From CAVVMA01 sp963830715 (lineage in GTDB: Bacteria > Desulfobacterota > Binatia > Binatales > Binataceae): a DNA stretch of 64,000 nt. The notes under the pieces were generated by a model. It searched no databases. It saw only the letters and a program-made list of their open reading frames with translations, and was not told the origin of the DNA. Below, one piece after another: positions 9,466-17,421 of the stretch. The stretch covers positions 105,643 through 169,642 of the forward strand of contig CAWHNS010000005.1 of the NCBI GenBank assembly GCA_963830715.1. The letters are read 5' to 3'. Numbering within the stretch: the first letter of the stretch is position 1; each line of letters begins with the position of its first letter. The position numbers and the translations under genes are program-made.

Positions 9466-9568
9466 GATTTCCTCTGTGAGCGGTTCGTCGGTTGAACGGC
9501 TGATGCCTTGTTCGTCTTCGTCGTCTTGTTCATGGGGCTCGACTCTCCTTTCGATCGATTTGCGCACC

Positions 9569-9608
9569 GATAACGAAAACGGCCACGGATGCCCGCGCAC
9601 CCGTGGCC
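9569..9608 (-). terminator. Hairpin with T-rich tail, proximal to the RIO1 gene
   Basis: GGCCACGG at 9581-9588 pairs with CCGTGGCC at 9601-9608 around a 12-base loop. On the minus strand the stem is followed by GTTTTCG. It could be a weak intrinsic terminator or an attenuator in the leader of the kinase gene. Confidence 0.45.
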
Positions 9609-9619
9609 GAGATGAATAC

Positions 9620-9660
9620 GGAAAAAGCAAAAGCCACGGGGCGGGAGTGCCACCGTGGCT
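9620..9660 (-). terminator. Hairpin with U-tract, minus strand
   Basis: AGCCACGG at 9632-9639 pairs with CCGTGGCT at 9653-9660. On the minus strand the stem is followed by TTTGCTTTTTCC, a good intrinsic terminator. It nearly duplicates the stem of the next hairpin downstream, and both lie upstream of the RIO1 kinase start. Confidence 0.6.
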
Positions 9661-10102
9661 CGGCGCCTGGCGCTAGAAAAGGCTCAGCGTTCGGCGGAGA
9701 TTACCGGCGTACTCCGGAAAGTTACTGCGGATTCTCTTCTCATGGGTTTCTTCTCGAAGTGCGCCTCCATTCAAGGAGTGAGAGCAAAATAGCATTGCCG
9801 CAGACGAGCCGCAAACGCCCTCGAACGTCAATTTATGCCTTTGCGAGGATCAATCGCATGAACGGAGTTGTCTTCCCGCGACTCCATCCATTCGAGGCAA
9901 TCCGCGAGGTGCAGAGAATACGAAGTTTTGCTGATTTGGCCGTGTAAGATGCTTCGCGGGTTCATTCAACGACCCTCCGCGCATGATTGGAGGTTGCGCC
10001 TGAGTATAGGTCCGCTCTACGCGCCCGAAAAGTGCGGGATCACACGAATCGGCGCACGGAAGGCTGGTAGAGGAGATCGAACTTCACCGGAGCCGTCGCG
10101 AT
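9661..10102. other. Intergenic stretch without a recognisable gene
   Basis: About 440 bases between the hairpins and the stop of the acyl-CoA dehydrogenase gene. It is AT-richer than the surroundings and has no frame with plausible codon use or family motif. It may be a 3' or 5' untranslated region; nothing more can be supported. Confidence 0.5.
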
Positions 10103-11224
10103 TCAATACTTGCCGAGCGCCGCGACGCGCTCGCGATGGTACACCGGTGAGCCGAAATACGACTCGTTGAAGCGCGATCGTTTGAACCACAGATGAATGT
10201 CGTGCTCCCAGGTGAAGCCGATCCCGCCATGCATCAGCACCGCGCGATCGGTCGTGCGGCTGTAAATCTCCGACAGGCGCGCCTTGGCCATCGATGCGGC
10301 GCGGGCCGCTTCGGCGGGAAGCTCGTCTTGCGCATAGGCCGCATACCACAAGAGCGCACGCGCCGGCTCGAGATCGGCGACGATCTCGGCGGCGGCGTGC
10401 TTGAGCGCCTGAAACGATCCGATCGGCTTGCCGAACTGCTCGCGCACCCTGGTGTAGTCGACTGACATGTCGAGCGCGCGCTCGATTCCGCCCAGTGAAT
10501 CGGCCGCGAGCGCGACCGCCCCGATATCCGCCACGCGCTCGAGCAGGTCGGCATCGCCACGGAGCCGCGCCTCAGCCTTGACTGAGACGCCTTCCATCTC
10601 GACACGGCAAACCCGACGCGTCAGATCGATGGTTCGCCCGAGCTTGACGCGCAGGCCGGGCGCTGTGCGCTCTACCACGAACAGCGCGACACCCGATCGC
10701 GAATCGGCGATCCGCGCCGCGACGATCATGAAGTCCGCGACCTGCGCGTATGGGACGAACATCTTCACGCCGGTCAGCACGAATCCGGCGCCGTCGGATG
10801 CGGCGACGGTCGCGATGTCCGCGGGCGCCAGACTGTCGCTCTCCTCGACGATCGCGATCGTGCCGATAGCGCGTCCCTCGGCGAGCGTGGGCAGCCATCG
10901 CGCGTTCAGCTCGTTCGAGCCGCCGAGGCAGAGAGCGCTCGCCGCGATCGCCGACGAAAACAGGAACGGGCCCGGCATCGCGGCGTAGCCGCATTCTTCG
11001 GCGAGCACGGCCATGTCGAGCATCTTGAGTCCGGCGCCGCCGAATTTCTCCGGCACGACGAGGCCGGTCCAGCCCAGCTTCGCGATGTCACTGTACAGAT
11101 CGCGCGGCATCCCGTCGGTCTCGGCCATCACCTTGCGCACCAGCGCAGCCGGGCATTCGTTGCGCAGGAATTCGCGCGCCGTCTCCTTGAGATGGCGCTG
11201 CTCGTCGCTCAGTCCGAAGTCCAT
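10103..11224 (-). CDS. Acyl-CoA dehydrogenase (second of a coupled pair)
   Basis: FAD-dependent alpha,beta-dehydrogenation of an acyl-CoA. MDFGLSDEQRHLKETAREFL starts at 11222-11224, overlapping the stop of the upstream dehydrogenase (TGATG), so translation is coupled. The mid domain and the C-terminal segment VREQFGKPIGSFQALKHAAA and HGGIGFTWEHDIHLWFKR are typical. It is 373 residues, and its divergent N-terminal half resembles the smaller subunit of heteromeric (alpha2beta2) FadE pairs. The substrate cannot be told from sequence; such pairs are known from sterol side-chain and other bulky acyl-CoA breakdown. Confidence 0.88.
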   Translation of the reverse strand: MDFGLSDEQRHLKETAREFLRNECPAALVRKVMAETDGMPRDLYSDIAKLGWTGLVVPEKFGGAGLKMLDMAVLAEECGYAAMPGPFLFSSAIAASALCLGGSNELNARWLPTLAEGRAIGTIAIVEESDSLAPADIATVAASDGAGFVLTGVKMFVPYAQVADFMIVAARIADSRSGVALFVVERTAPGLRVKLGRTIDLTRRVCRVEMEGVSVKAEARLRGDADLLERVADIGAVALAADSLGGIERALDMSVDYTRVREQFGKPIGSFQALKHAAAEIVADLEPARALLWYAAYAQDELPAEAARAASMAKARLSEIYSRTTDRAVLMHGGIGFTWEHDIHLWFKRSRFNESYFGSPVYHRERVAALGKY

Positions 11225-12414
11225 CAGCGTGACTTCGGCATCTTGAGGCCGCGCTCCGCGATAATGTTCTTCTGGATATGCGAAGTGCCGCCGCCGATTA
11301 CCAGCCCCAGCGAGAACATCCACTCATACGGCCAGTAGGCGTAGTCGAGCGCGTAGTCGTCGCCGCGCGCGAGTGTCGAGTAGTCGCCCATCAGTTCCAT
11401 CGCGACGGTCGCGAGTTCGTGGTTGAGTTCCGTCCCGACCAGCTTGTTGATCATCGACTCGATTCCGGGATTGCGGCCGTGGACCTGGTCCGACAACTGC
11501 CGGTACGAATGAAACCGCATCGCGGTGACCCGCGTCTCGAGGTCCGCCAGGCGCTGCCGAAACACCGGATCGTCCGCCAACGCCCGTCCGTTGCGCTTGA
11601 TCGATCGGGCGAGCGCGAGCAGCCGGTTGAAGATCTGATGGCTGCCGGTCGCGGAGCCCAGCATGTTGCGCTCGTGGAAGAGCGTCGCGTTGGCGACGAT
11701 CCAGCCTTCGTTGAGCTTGCCGACCAGGTTTTTGCGCGGCACGCGCACGCTGTCGAAAAAGACCTCGTTAAAGCCTTGATCGCCGGTCATCTGGACCAGC
11801 GGGCGAACGGTAACACCGGGTGAATGCATATCGATCAAAATGTAGGAAATGCCGCGATGCTTGGGGGCGTCGGGATCGGTGCGCACCAGGCAGAACATCA
11901 TGTCGGAGTATTGCGCGCCCGAGGTCCAGACTTTCTGCCCGTTGACTACGAACTCGTCGCCGACGATTTCGGCGCGGGTGCGGAGCGAGGCGAGGTCGGA
12001 GCCGGCGCCGGGCTCGGAATAACCCTGGCACCAGATCTCGTCGCCGGTGAGAACCCTGGGAAGGTAGCGCCGCTTCTGCTCCTCTGTGCCCCAGGAGATC
12101 AGCGTCGGCCCGAGCATCCCGATACCCGAGGAGCCGACCAGGTACGGCGCGCGCGCCCGCATCAGTTCGTCGTTCACGATCGCTTGCCGCTCGGGGTCCA
12201 TCGCCTGGCCGCCATACTCCTTCGGCCAGGAAAGCGCGATATAACCGGCGTCGTAGAGCGTGCGCTGCCAAGCCTTCGCCCGCACGAGCCAACCCTTGTC
12301 CATCAGCCCCTCGCCGCGCCTTCCGACGAGCCCGCTCTTCGGGACATTCTCTTCGAGAAACGCGCGCACCTTGGCGCGGTATGCTTCCTGCTCGGGAGTG
12401 AACGTCAGATCCAT
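11224..12414 (-). CDS. Acyl-CoA dehydrogenase (first of a coupled pair)
   Basis: MDLTFTPEQEAYRAKVRAFL is the usual N-terminal helix. WCQGYSEPGAGSDLASLRTR and VNGQKVWTSGAQYSDMMF form the FAD/substrate domain, and GGGTSHIQKNIIAERGLKMP is the typical C-terminus. It is 396 residues, the family length. It is the upstream partner of the gene at 10103-11224, with a one-base overlap of stop and start. The two products probably form one heteromeric enzyme for CoA thioester oxidation. Confidence 0.9.
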   Translation of the reverse strand: MDLTFTPEQEAYRAKVRAFLEENVPKSGLVGRRGEGLMDKGWLVRAKAWQRTLYDAGYIALSWPKEYGGQAMDPERQAIVNDELMRARAPYLVGSSGIGMLGPTLISWGTEEQKRRYLPRVLTGDEIWCQGYSEPGAGSDLASLRTRAEIVGDEFVVNGQKVWTSGAQYSDMMFCLVRTDPDAPKHRGISYILIDMHSPGVTVRPLVQMTGDQGFNEVFFDSVRVPRKNLVGKLNEGWIVANATLFHERNMLGSATGSHQIFNRLLALARSIKRNGRALADDPVFRQRLADLETRVTAMRFHSYRQLSDQVHGRNPGIESMINKLVGTELNHELATVAMELMGDYSTLARGDDYALDYAYWPYEWMFSLGLVIGGGTSHIQKNIIAERGLKMPKSR

Positions 12415-12512
12415 TTGCCGCTCCTGGCGATACGACTATCCCATCCAGCATAGTCAAAACGCGCGATCACGGAAAACCGAACTGGCGGGTAGTGCATCGT
12501 TCGATCGGTGGG

Positions 12513-12530
12513 CACAGGCTTCAGCCTGTG
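12513..12530. repeat. Small perfect hairpin between divergent genes
   Basis: CACAGGCT at 12513-12520, TC, then AGCCTGTG at 12523-12530: an 8-bp stem with a two-base loop. There is no T-tract. It lies between the dehydrogenase start (12414) and the ferredoxin start (12627) and may be a REP-like element or an operator. Confidence 0.45.
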
Positions 12531-12626
12531 TTCCTGAGCCGTTGTCGGGCATTATGAGCGTTGATAAAGTCGGTGTGAGTTATGGTTCAGTTGCGCTTCA
12601 GCAATTGACGGAGCGTTTGACCCCCG

Positions 12627-13472
12627 ATGGCGACCACGATCACGAGCGAATGCATCAACTGCGGGGCGTGCGAACCCGAATGCCCCAACACCGCGATCTA
12701 TGGCGGTGGCGTGTCCTGGGAACTCAACGGCGAAACCCGTCCGGCGATCGCGCAGGATATCTATTACATCGTGCCGGCCAAGTGCACCGAATGTGTGGGC
12801 TTCTACGATCACGAGGCCTGCGCTGCGGTATGCCCCGTCGATTGCTGTATCCCGGATCCCGCCAATCTGGAGAGTGAGCAGGTCCTGATCGAGCGGGCCA
12901 AGGTGCTGCATCCCGAGGAGAGCTTCGGTGCCGATTTTCCCTCGCGCTTCCGCAAGGAGGGCGCGGGCGCTGCGCCGGCCTCGGCGGCGAACGGCGCCGC
13001 GGCCAGCGCCCCCGACGGCGGCGCATCGCCGGCTGCGGAACCGGCGGCCAAGCCGAGGCCCGCCCTGCCCCCTCCAGTCGCGGCTGCTGCCGCGCCCGCG
13101 CGGAGCGACGAATTTGACCCGATCGCGTGGGAAGTCCCGATCCGCTGCAAGGACTGTAACGAGGTCTACAACATCCCGTATCGCTATTTTCAGGTCGGGG
13201 TGGTCTTCAATTGCCCGTTCTGCTCGGGTTCATTCGTTCCGACCAGCTACATCTACCGGACGGTCAAAGACACTTTCGAAGGATTCTATCTGGCGCGACA
13301 GCGCGAGCAGGAGGCGCACGCGCGCAAGCGCGCACGCGAGCAGCAGCAGTTCGAAGCAAAGCAAGTCGCCGAGATGAACGCTTTCAGGGAACGCCTCCGG
13401 AAGCTGGCGGACGAGATCAAGCCGGCGGGCAAGACGGTGAAGCCCAAGGGCCTCGCCTCGATGTTCACGTAG
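12627..13472 (+). CDS. 2x4Fe-4S ferredoxin fused to a zinc-ribbon and coiled coil
   Basis: Residues 1-95 are a YfhL-type ferredoxin: CINCGACEPECPN and CTECVGFYDHEACAAVCPVDCC bind two 4Fe-4S clusters. A Pro/Ala-rich linker of about 60 residues follows. Then CKDCNEVYNIPYRYFQVG and CPFCSG form two CxxC pairs like a zinc ribbon. The end is a charged, probably coiled-coil tail (RQREQEAHARKRAREQQQ). Ordinary YfhL ferredoxins stop after the first 85 residues. The added half suggests docking to a partner. It overlaps the convergent ilvA end by 8 bases. Confidence 0.8.
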   Translation: MATTITSECINCGACEPECPNTAIYGGGVSWELNGETRPAIAQDIYYIVPAKCTECVGFYDHEACAAVCPVDCCIPDPANLESEQVLIERAKVLHPEESFGADFPSRFRKEGAGAAPASAANGAAASAPDGGASPAAEPAAKPRPALPPPVAAAAAPARSDEFDPIAWEVPIRCKDCNEVYNIPYRYFQVGVVFNCPFCSGSFVPTSYIYRTVKDTFEGFYLARQREQEAHARKRAREQQQFEAKQVAEMNAFRERLRKLADEIKPAGKTVKPKGLASMFT

Positions 13473-14673
13473 CGACTATCGTCCAGCCGCGATCCTTCAG
13501 GCGGCGCCTGATCTCCTCGATATGATCGGGGCCGCGAGTCTCCAGTTCGATCTCCACCTGCACCGACGCGATCCCGACCTCGCGCCGCGTGCGATCGTGG
13601 CTAATCGATCGCACGTTCGCGCGCATCTCACCGAGCGCGGCGAGCAGCTTGCCGAGTTCGCCGGGCCGATCGCGCAGATCGATCGTCAAGCGGAGCAGCC
13701 TGCCGACCTTGACCAGGCCGTGCCAGATGATCCGGTCGAGCAGGTTGATATCGATATTGCCGCCGCTCGCGACGATCACGACCCGTTTGCCCGCGAGCGC
13801 CGCCTTGATCTTCAGCGCGCCCGCCAGCGCCGCCGCGCCGGCGCCTTCGACGAGCAGCTTCATCCGCTCGAGCATCAGCAGCACGGCCTCGCCGATCTCG
13901 AAATCGTCAACCGTCACCACGTCCTTCACGTGTTGGCGAATCAGCTCGAACGGCAACGCGCCGATTTTTCCGGTTGCCAGACCGTCGGCGATTGTGTCCG
14001 CCGGCCGATCGATCGACGCCGCCCGGCCCAACTTGAGGCTCGCGCTCAACTGAGGCGACCCGGCGGCCTCGACGCCGATGACGGCCGCGCCCGGATTGCG
14101 CGCCGCGAGCGCGACCGCGATTCCCGCGACCAGTCCGCCGCCGCCGACCGGCACCAGAACCACGTCCGGTTGGACTTCGCCGGCAATCTCCAGCCCGATC
14201 GTTCCCTGGCCCGCGATCACGAAGGGATCGTCGTAGGCGTCCACGAAAATTGCGCCGATACGCTCGCGAATCGTTTCAGCCTCGCGATGGGCCGCCTGGT
14301 AGTCGGCACCGCTCAGCACAACCGTCTGTCCATAGCCCCGGGTCGCGTCCACCTTGGCGATCGGCGCCGCTTCAGGCATCACGATCGTCGCTTTGATTCC
14401 GGCGCGAGTCGCGGCGTAGGCAAGCGCCTGGCCATGATTTCCGGCCGAGGCCGCGATCACCCCGTGGCCGCGCTCCTCCCGGGAGAGCGATGCGATACGA
14501 TTGTAGGCGCCGCGAATCTTGAACGATCCGGTCTTCTGGAGATTCTCGGGCTTGATGAAGACCTCTGCGCCGAGCATCCGCTTGAGGGTCTCGCTCCGGA
14601 GCAGCGGCGTCGGCTTGACGATCCCGTCAAGCCGCTCGCGCGCAAGCTCTATATCGGCGATCGTTACCGTCAT
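13465..14673 (-). CDS. ilvA: Threonine ammonia-lyase with ACT domain
   Basis: PLP enzyme converting threonine to 2-oxobutanoate for isoleucine synthesis or threonine breakdown. The PLP lysine is in QKTGSFKIRGAYN, the phosphate loop is VPVGGGGLVAGIA, and SAGNHGQALAYAA is the Asn-containing substrate loop. After about residue 325 a C-terminal ACT domain (LTIDLRDRPGELGKLLAALG) predicts allosteric control. The 402-residue length matches the single-ACT class. Confidence 0.92.
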   Translation of the reverse strand: MTVTIADIELARERLDGIVKPTPLLRSETLKRMLGAEVFIKPENLQKTGSFKIRGAYNRIASLSREERGHGVIAASAGNHGQALAYAATRAGIKATIVMPEAAPIAKVDATRGYGQTVVLSGADYQAAHREAETIRERIGAIFVDAYDDPFVIAGQGTIGLEIAGEVQPDVVLVPVGGGGLVAGIAVALAARNPGAAVIGVEAAGSPQLSASLKLGRAASIDRPADTIADGLATGKIGALPFELIRQHVKDVVTVDDFEIGEAVLLMLERMKLLVEGAGAAALAGALKIKAALAGKRVVIVASGGNIDINLLDRIIWHGLVKVGRLLRLTIDLRDRPGELGKLLAALGEMRANVRSISHDRTRREVGIASVQVEIELETRGPDHIEEIRRRLKDRGWTIVAT

Positions 14674-14808
14674 GCGGAGCGACTCGGCCGCCTTCTAACG
14701 AAGGGAGCGCGGGGTGCGTGGCTTGTGCATCGGCGCTTGCGTTGCAAACCAGATCGTTCGAGGATCGCGGACGTCTTGAACCTCAGGCGACCGGGAGGAT
14801 CGATTCAC

Positions 14809-15264
14809 ATGGTAGGACGCTGTCTCTGCGGCGGAGTCACGTTCGAGTTCCACGACCCGACGACGGATATCGAGATCTGCCATTGCACGCGGTGCCAGCG
14901 CGTGACCGGCTCTGCCTTCGCGGCGGAATTTCGTGTCCGCGCGGAGAACTTTCGCTGGCTTGGGGGCGCGGATCTGATCTCGTTCTACGATGCGCCGATA
15001 CTTCGCAGCCCCCCGGCTTACCGCAGTTCCTTTTGCAGAACCTGCGGCTCGCCACTGCCCTCGGTCTTTGCCGAAAATCCCGTGGTAGCGATTCCGGCGG
15101 GGCTGGTAGCGGGTGATATTTCCGCGCGCGCGGCCGACCACATCTGGATCGGAAAGAAGGCGAGTTGGCTGAATCTCCACGAGATCGGCAGGCTCCCTGA
15201 GTATGACGGCGACCCGCCGGAGGAATCCAATGCTCATTTGATCGAGCCGCTCAAACTTTCGTGA
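14809..15264 (+). CDS. GFA (CENP-V) family zinc protein
   Basis: ATG at 14809 follows GGGAGGA. MVGRCLCGGVTFEF, ICHCTRCQRVTGSAF and SFCRTCGSPLPS give the three cysteine clusters (CxCG, CxxC, CxxCG) that bind two zinc ions in GFA-fold proteins related to glutathione-dependent formaldehyde-activating enzyme. It has 151 residues, the family length. The reaction of most members is unknown. The end overlaps the convergent gene at 15251-15593. Confidence 0.82.
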   Translation: MVGRCLCGGVTFEFHDPTTDIEICHCTRCQRVTGSAFAAEFRVRAENFRWLGGADLISFYDAPILRSPPAYRSSFCRTCGSPLPSVFAENPVVAIPAGLVAGDISARAADHIWIGKKASWLNLHEIGRLPEYDGDPPEESNAHLIEPLKLS

Positions 15265-15593
15265 ACTGCCGCTCGCGGCTTGGGCCGAATGCGTCGCCCT
15301 CGAAGTCGATTTGGACGCAGCGGCCGGTTCGGTAGTCGAGGTCGAGCAGCGCGTAGCGCACTGCGCGCCGCTTGACCTCGCGAATCAGCGCTGCGATCGA
15401 CTCGCGATCGGCGCTCGAGATCGACGCGCAGCTCGGCGACTTCGAGCTTGCTGGCGGCGCAGAATTCGCGGGCCGCCTCTGCGGTGGAGAAGGCCAGCAC
15501 GCCCGCCCACGCAGTGTCTTTCTCCTCGAACACGATCACCGCGCCACCGCGGTCGAGCAGGAAGTGGTACTCCTGGCAGGCCGTCGCGCTCAA
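15251..15593 (-). CDS. Small conserved-looking protein, coupled to its neighbour (frameshifted)
   Basis: A TTG start at 15591-15593 overlaps the upstream stop (TTGA). The first 60 residues (MSATACQEYHFLLDRGGAVI, later EFCAASKLEVAELRVDLE) are in one frame. One base is missing near 15410, after which ADRESIAALIREVKRRAVRY, then LDLDYRTGRCVQIDFEGDAF, runs to a TGA at 15251-15253. The restored product is about 113 residues. The uncorrected frame ends in an Arg-rich stretch unlike a real protein. I do not recognise the family. Confidence 0.6.
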
Positions 15594-15928
15594 GCCGTCT
15601 CGACCTTGAGCTGCCCCCGGCGAATCGCCTCCGCCCGCTCCCTGACCAGCGTGGGATAGCTGTAGTAATGGTCGCCGGAAAGGCGCAGGAAGGAATCGAG
15701 GTCGACTTCGTCCATCTCCAGTTCCGCGATTCGCCGTTCCGCCGAGTCGCGATCCGGCGCCCCGACGATTACCTCATAGAGCGCGCGCGTCTGTTCTGAC
15801 TGGAAGTCCTCCGGTCGCGGCATCGCGGTCCGGTCGATCCTGCCGGAATGGAAATTGTCCAGGATAAAGCGCAGCGCCTTCAGTTCATGGCGCAACAGGT
15901 CGATTCGCTTCAACGATCGGGAATCCAT
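15590..15928 (-). CDS. Small uncharacterised protein
   Basis: 112 residues, MDSRSLKRIDLLRHELKALR then FILDNFHSGRIDR, rich in charged helices and without transmembrane segments. It shares a stop/start overlap with the gene at 15251-15593 and is presumably translated with it. Family not recognised; the two may be functional partners. Confidence 0.6.
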   Translation of the reverse strand: MDSRSLKRIDLLRHELKALRFILDNFHSGRIDRTAMPRPEDFQSEQTRALYEVIVGAPDRDSAERRIAELEMDEVDLDSFLRLSGDHYYSYPTLVRERAEAIRRGQLKVETA

Positions 15929-16002
15929 CTGAAATCGAGCTTATCGTCGCGACTCCGCGCGGATCAACCGAGCGATCCGCAGGGCAGGGGACGAGCGCCA
16001 TG

Positions 16003-16830
16003 CTAATCCCGGGTCAGGCGATGGACGGCGCTCAGATGCCGCAAGGCCTCGCGCCGGCGGCCTGCCTGCTCGAAAAGCTCGGCGAGATTCCGATGGGGTT
16101 CGACGGCGTCGGGGTCGTATTCCACGGCCCTCAGGAAGTTTCTGATTGCGCCGGCGGCATCGCCACGATTCCGGTAGATAATCCCCAGCCGCTCATAGAC
16201 ATCCGCATTTGACGGCTCGATCGTCGCGGCGCTGAGCAGATGCTTGAGGGCGGATGCGACATCGCCGCCGCGTTCGAGAATCGCGGCGATCTTCAGATGG
16301 ACCTCCGCGTTGCGCGTGCCGCTGGCGAGAAGCTCACTGAACATCCGGCGTGCCGACGCGCCCTCGCTTGATGCACTTTGCCCGCCCGGCGTCGCCGCCT
16401 GCGCCGGCTTTCCCGGCGGCGCGTCCTCGACCCCGAGCGCTGCGGAGAGCGAATCGAAATCGAGAATCAACTGTCCGCTCTCGGCCTCGAAGGCGAAGCT
16501 GCGCTCGCGCACCACGATAGTTCCGTCCTGGTTGGAAAGCCGCAGCGAGGTCACCGGCCGGCCCGGACCGAAAAGCCCGCGGACCCGCTCGAAGCATCGC
16601 TGGATCGGCTCCAGATGCCGCCGGTTGGGCAGCAATTCCTTGGCCAGCCGCATCACGAGCAGATCGTTGAAAGCGAACCGGTACTGGCGACCCTCGGTGA
16701 CGCTCGGACGGATCAGGCGGCGCTTCACCCAGTAGCGAATCCGGTCAGGAGAAACGGCCAGAATACGCGCCGCCGAACGCGTAGAGAAAGTCTGCGCTTG
16801 AGCGCTTCCACCAGCCATCACCAACGCCAC
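16003..16830 (-). CDS. MerR-type DNA-binding domain fused to TPR repeats
   Basis: FSTRSAARILAVSPDRIRYW then VKRRLIRPSVTEGRQYRFAF is a MerR-like winged helix-turn-helix with FxxxDLLVMR continuing the motif. A middle region (about 80-150) has no recognised domain and ends in a Pro/Ala/Gly linker. The C-terminal third has at least three tetratricopeptide repeats (AEVHLKIAAILERGGDVASA, DVYERLGIIYRNRGDAAGAI, EPHRNLAELFEQAGRRREAL). It may regulate transcription with protein-protein control through the TPRs. The start may be the ATG four codons in. Confidence 0.72.
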   Translation of the reverse strand: MALVMAGGSAQAQTFSTRSAARILAVSPDRIRYWVKRRLIRPSVTEGRQYRFAFNDLLVMRLAKELLPNRRHLEPIQRCFERVRGLFGPGRPVTSLRLSNQDGTIVVRERSFAFEAESGQLILDFDSLSAALGVEDAPPGKPAQAATPGGQSASSEGASARRMFSELLASGTRNAEVHLKIAAILERGGDVASALKHLLSAATIEPSNADVYERLGIIYRNRGDAAGAIRNFLRAVEYDPDAVEPHRNLAELFEQAGRRREALRHLSAVHRLTRD

Positions 16831-16938
16831 CAGTGAGAAGTATAGGAAGCGGCCCTGCGATCCTCAACCGCGCCGCGAGGAACTTTGAACAGCGCGCTCG
16901 CGTCTTTCTCGCGACCTCTCCGTGAACTCTGGGGGAAC

Positions 16939-16988
16939 GGCTCGCGAGCCGCCGCGGAATGCGAGAACGGGCGGGTCTCGACCCGCCC
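16939..16988. repeat. REP-like palindromes
   Basis: GGCTCGCGAGCC at 16939-16950 is a perfect palindrome. GGGCGGGTC-TC-GACCCGCCC at 16969-16988 is a 9-bp stem with a two-base loop, followed by CTACC. A similar arrangement, GGGCG..CGCCCCTAC, occurs at 49479-49503. Confidence 0.55.
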
Positions 16989-17010
16989 CTACCGGAGAAT
17001 GTGCCGCAGA

Positions 17011-17421
17011 CTAGCCGATTTCCTTGAGCACGCGGATCATCCGCACCACCGAGTCGACCGCGTTGCGCGCGTTGTCGATTCGGTCGAACGCCTGCTCGGT
17101 CGTCATCGCGGGACCGGTCACGCCCAGCGCCACCGGCTTGTCGAACTGCAAGGCCAACTCGTTGGCGGCGTGCGCGGTCACGCGCGCGATCAGGTCATCG
17201 TGGTTCGTATCGCCCTTGATCACCGCGCCGATTATCACCACGCCGTTCACGTCCTTGCGTTTCAGGAGTTTCCTCACCGCGAGGCTCATGTCGAAGACGC
17301 CCGGCACGTGGATGACATGGCTCACTTCGACGCCGAGTGATTCGGCATGGCCGCGCGCCCGCTCGAGCATCAGGGAGGTCACTTCGTGGTTGAAGTCGGA
17401 GACCACCAACGCGATTTTCAA
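17011..17421 (-). CDS. ribH: 6,7-dimethyl-8-ribityllumazine synthase, archaeal-like
   Basis: Penultimate step of riboflavin synthesis. The TTG start at 17419-17421 overlaps the hisF stop (TTGA), giving KIALVVSDFNHEVTSLMLER. Motifs VPGVFDMSLAVRKLL, VIIGAVIKGDTNHDD with the catalytic His, and KPVALGVTGPAMTTEQA follow. As I remember it, Methanocaldococcus RibH reads MLERAKEHAEFLG, VPGVYDMPLAIKKLL and GKPVTLGISGPGMT. This protein is closer to that archaeal form than to the bacterial GAFEIPLAAK / GAVIRGETPHFD form. 136 residues. Confidence 0.82.
   Translation of the reverse strand: MKIALVVSDFNHEVTSLMLERARGHAESLGVEVSHVIHVPGVFDMSLAVRKLLKRKDVNGVVIIGAVIKGDTNHDDLIARVTAHAANELALQFDKPVALGVTGPAMTTEQAFDRIDNARNAVDSVVRMIRVLKEIG

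Noticed and set aside
13522..14808. Long plus-strand frame running into the GFA gene from inside ilvA
   Set aside because: The part before 14809 is antisense to ilvA and of shadow composition. The ribosome site and the MVGRCLCGG start mark the real gene at 14809.
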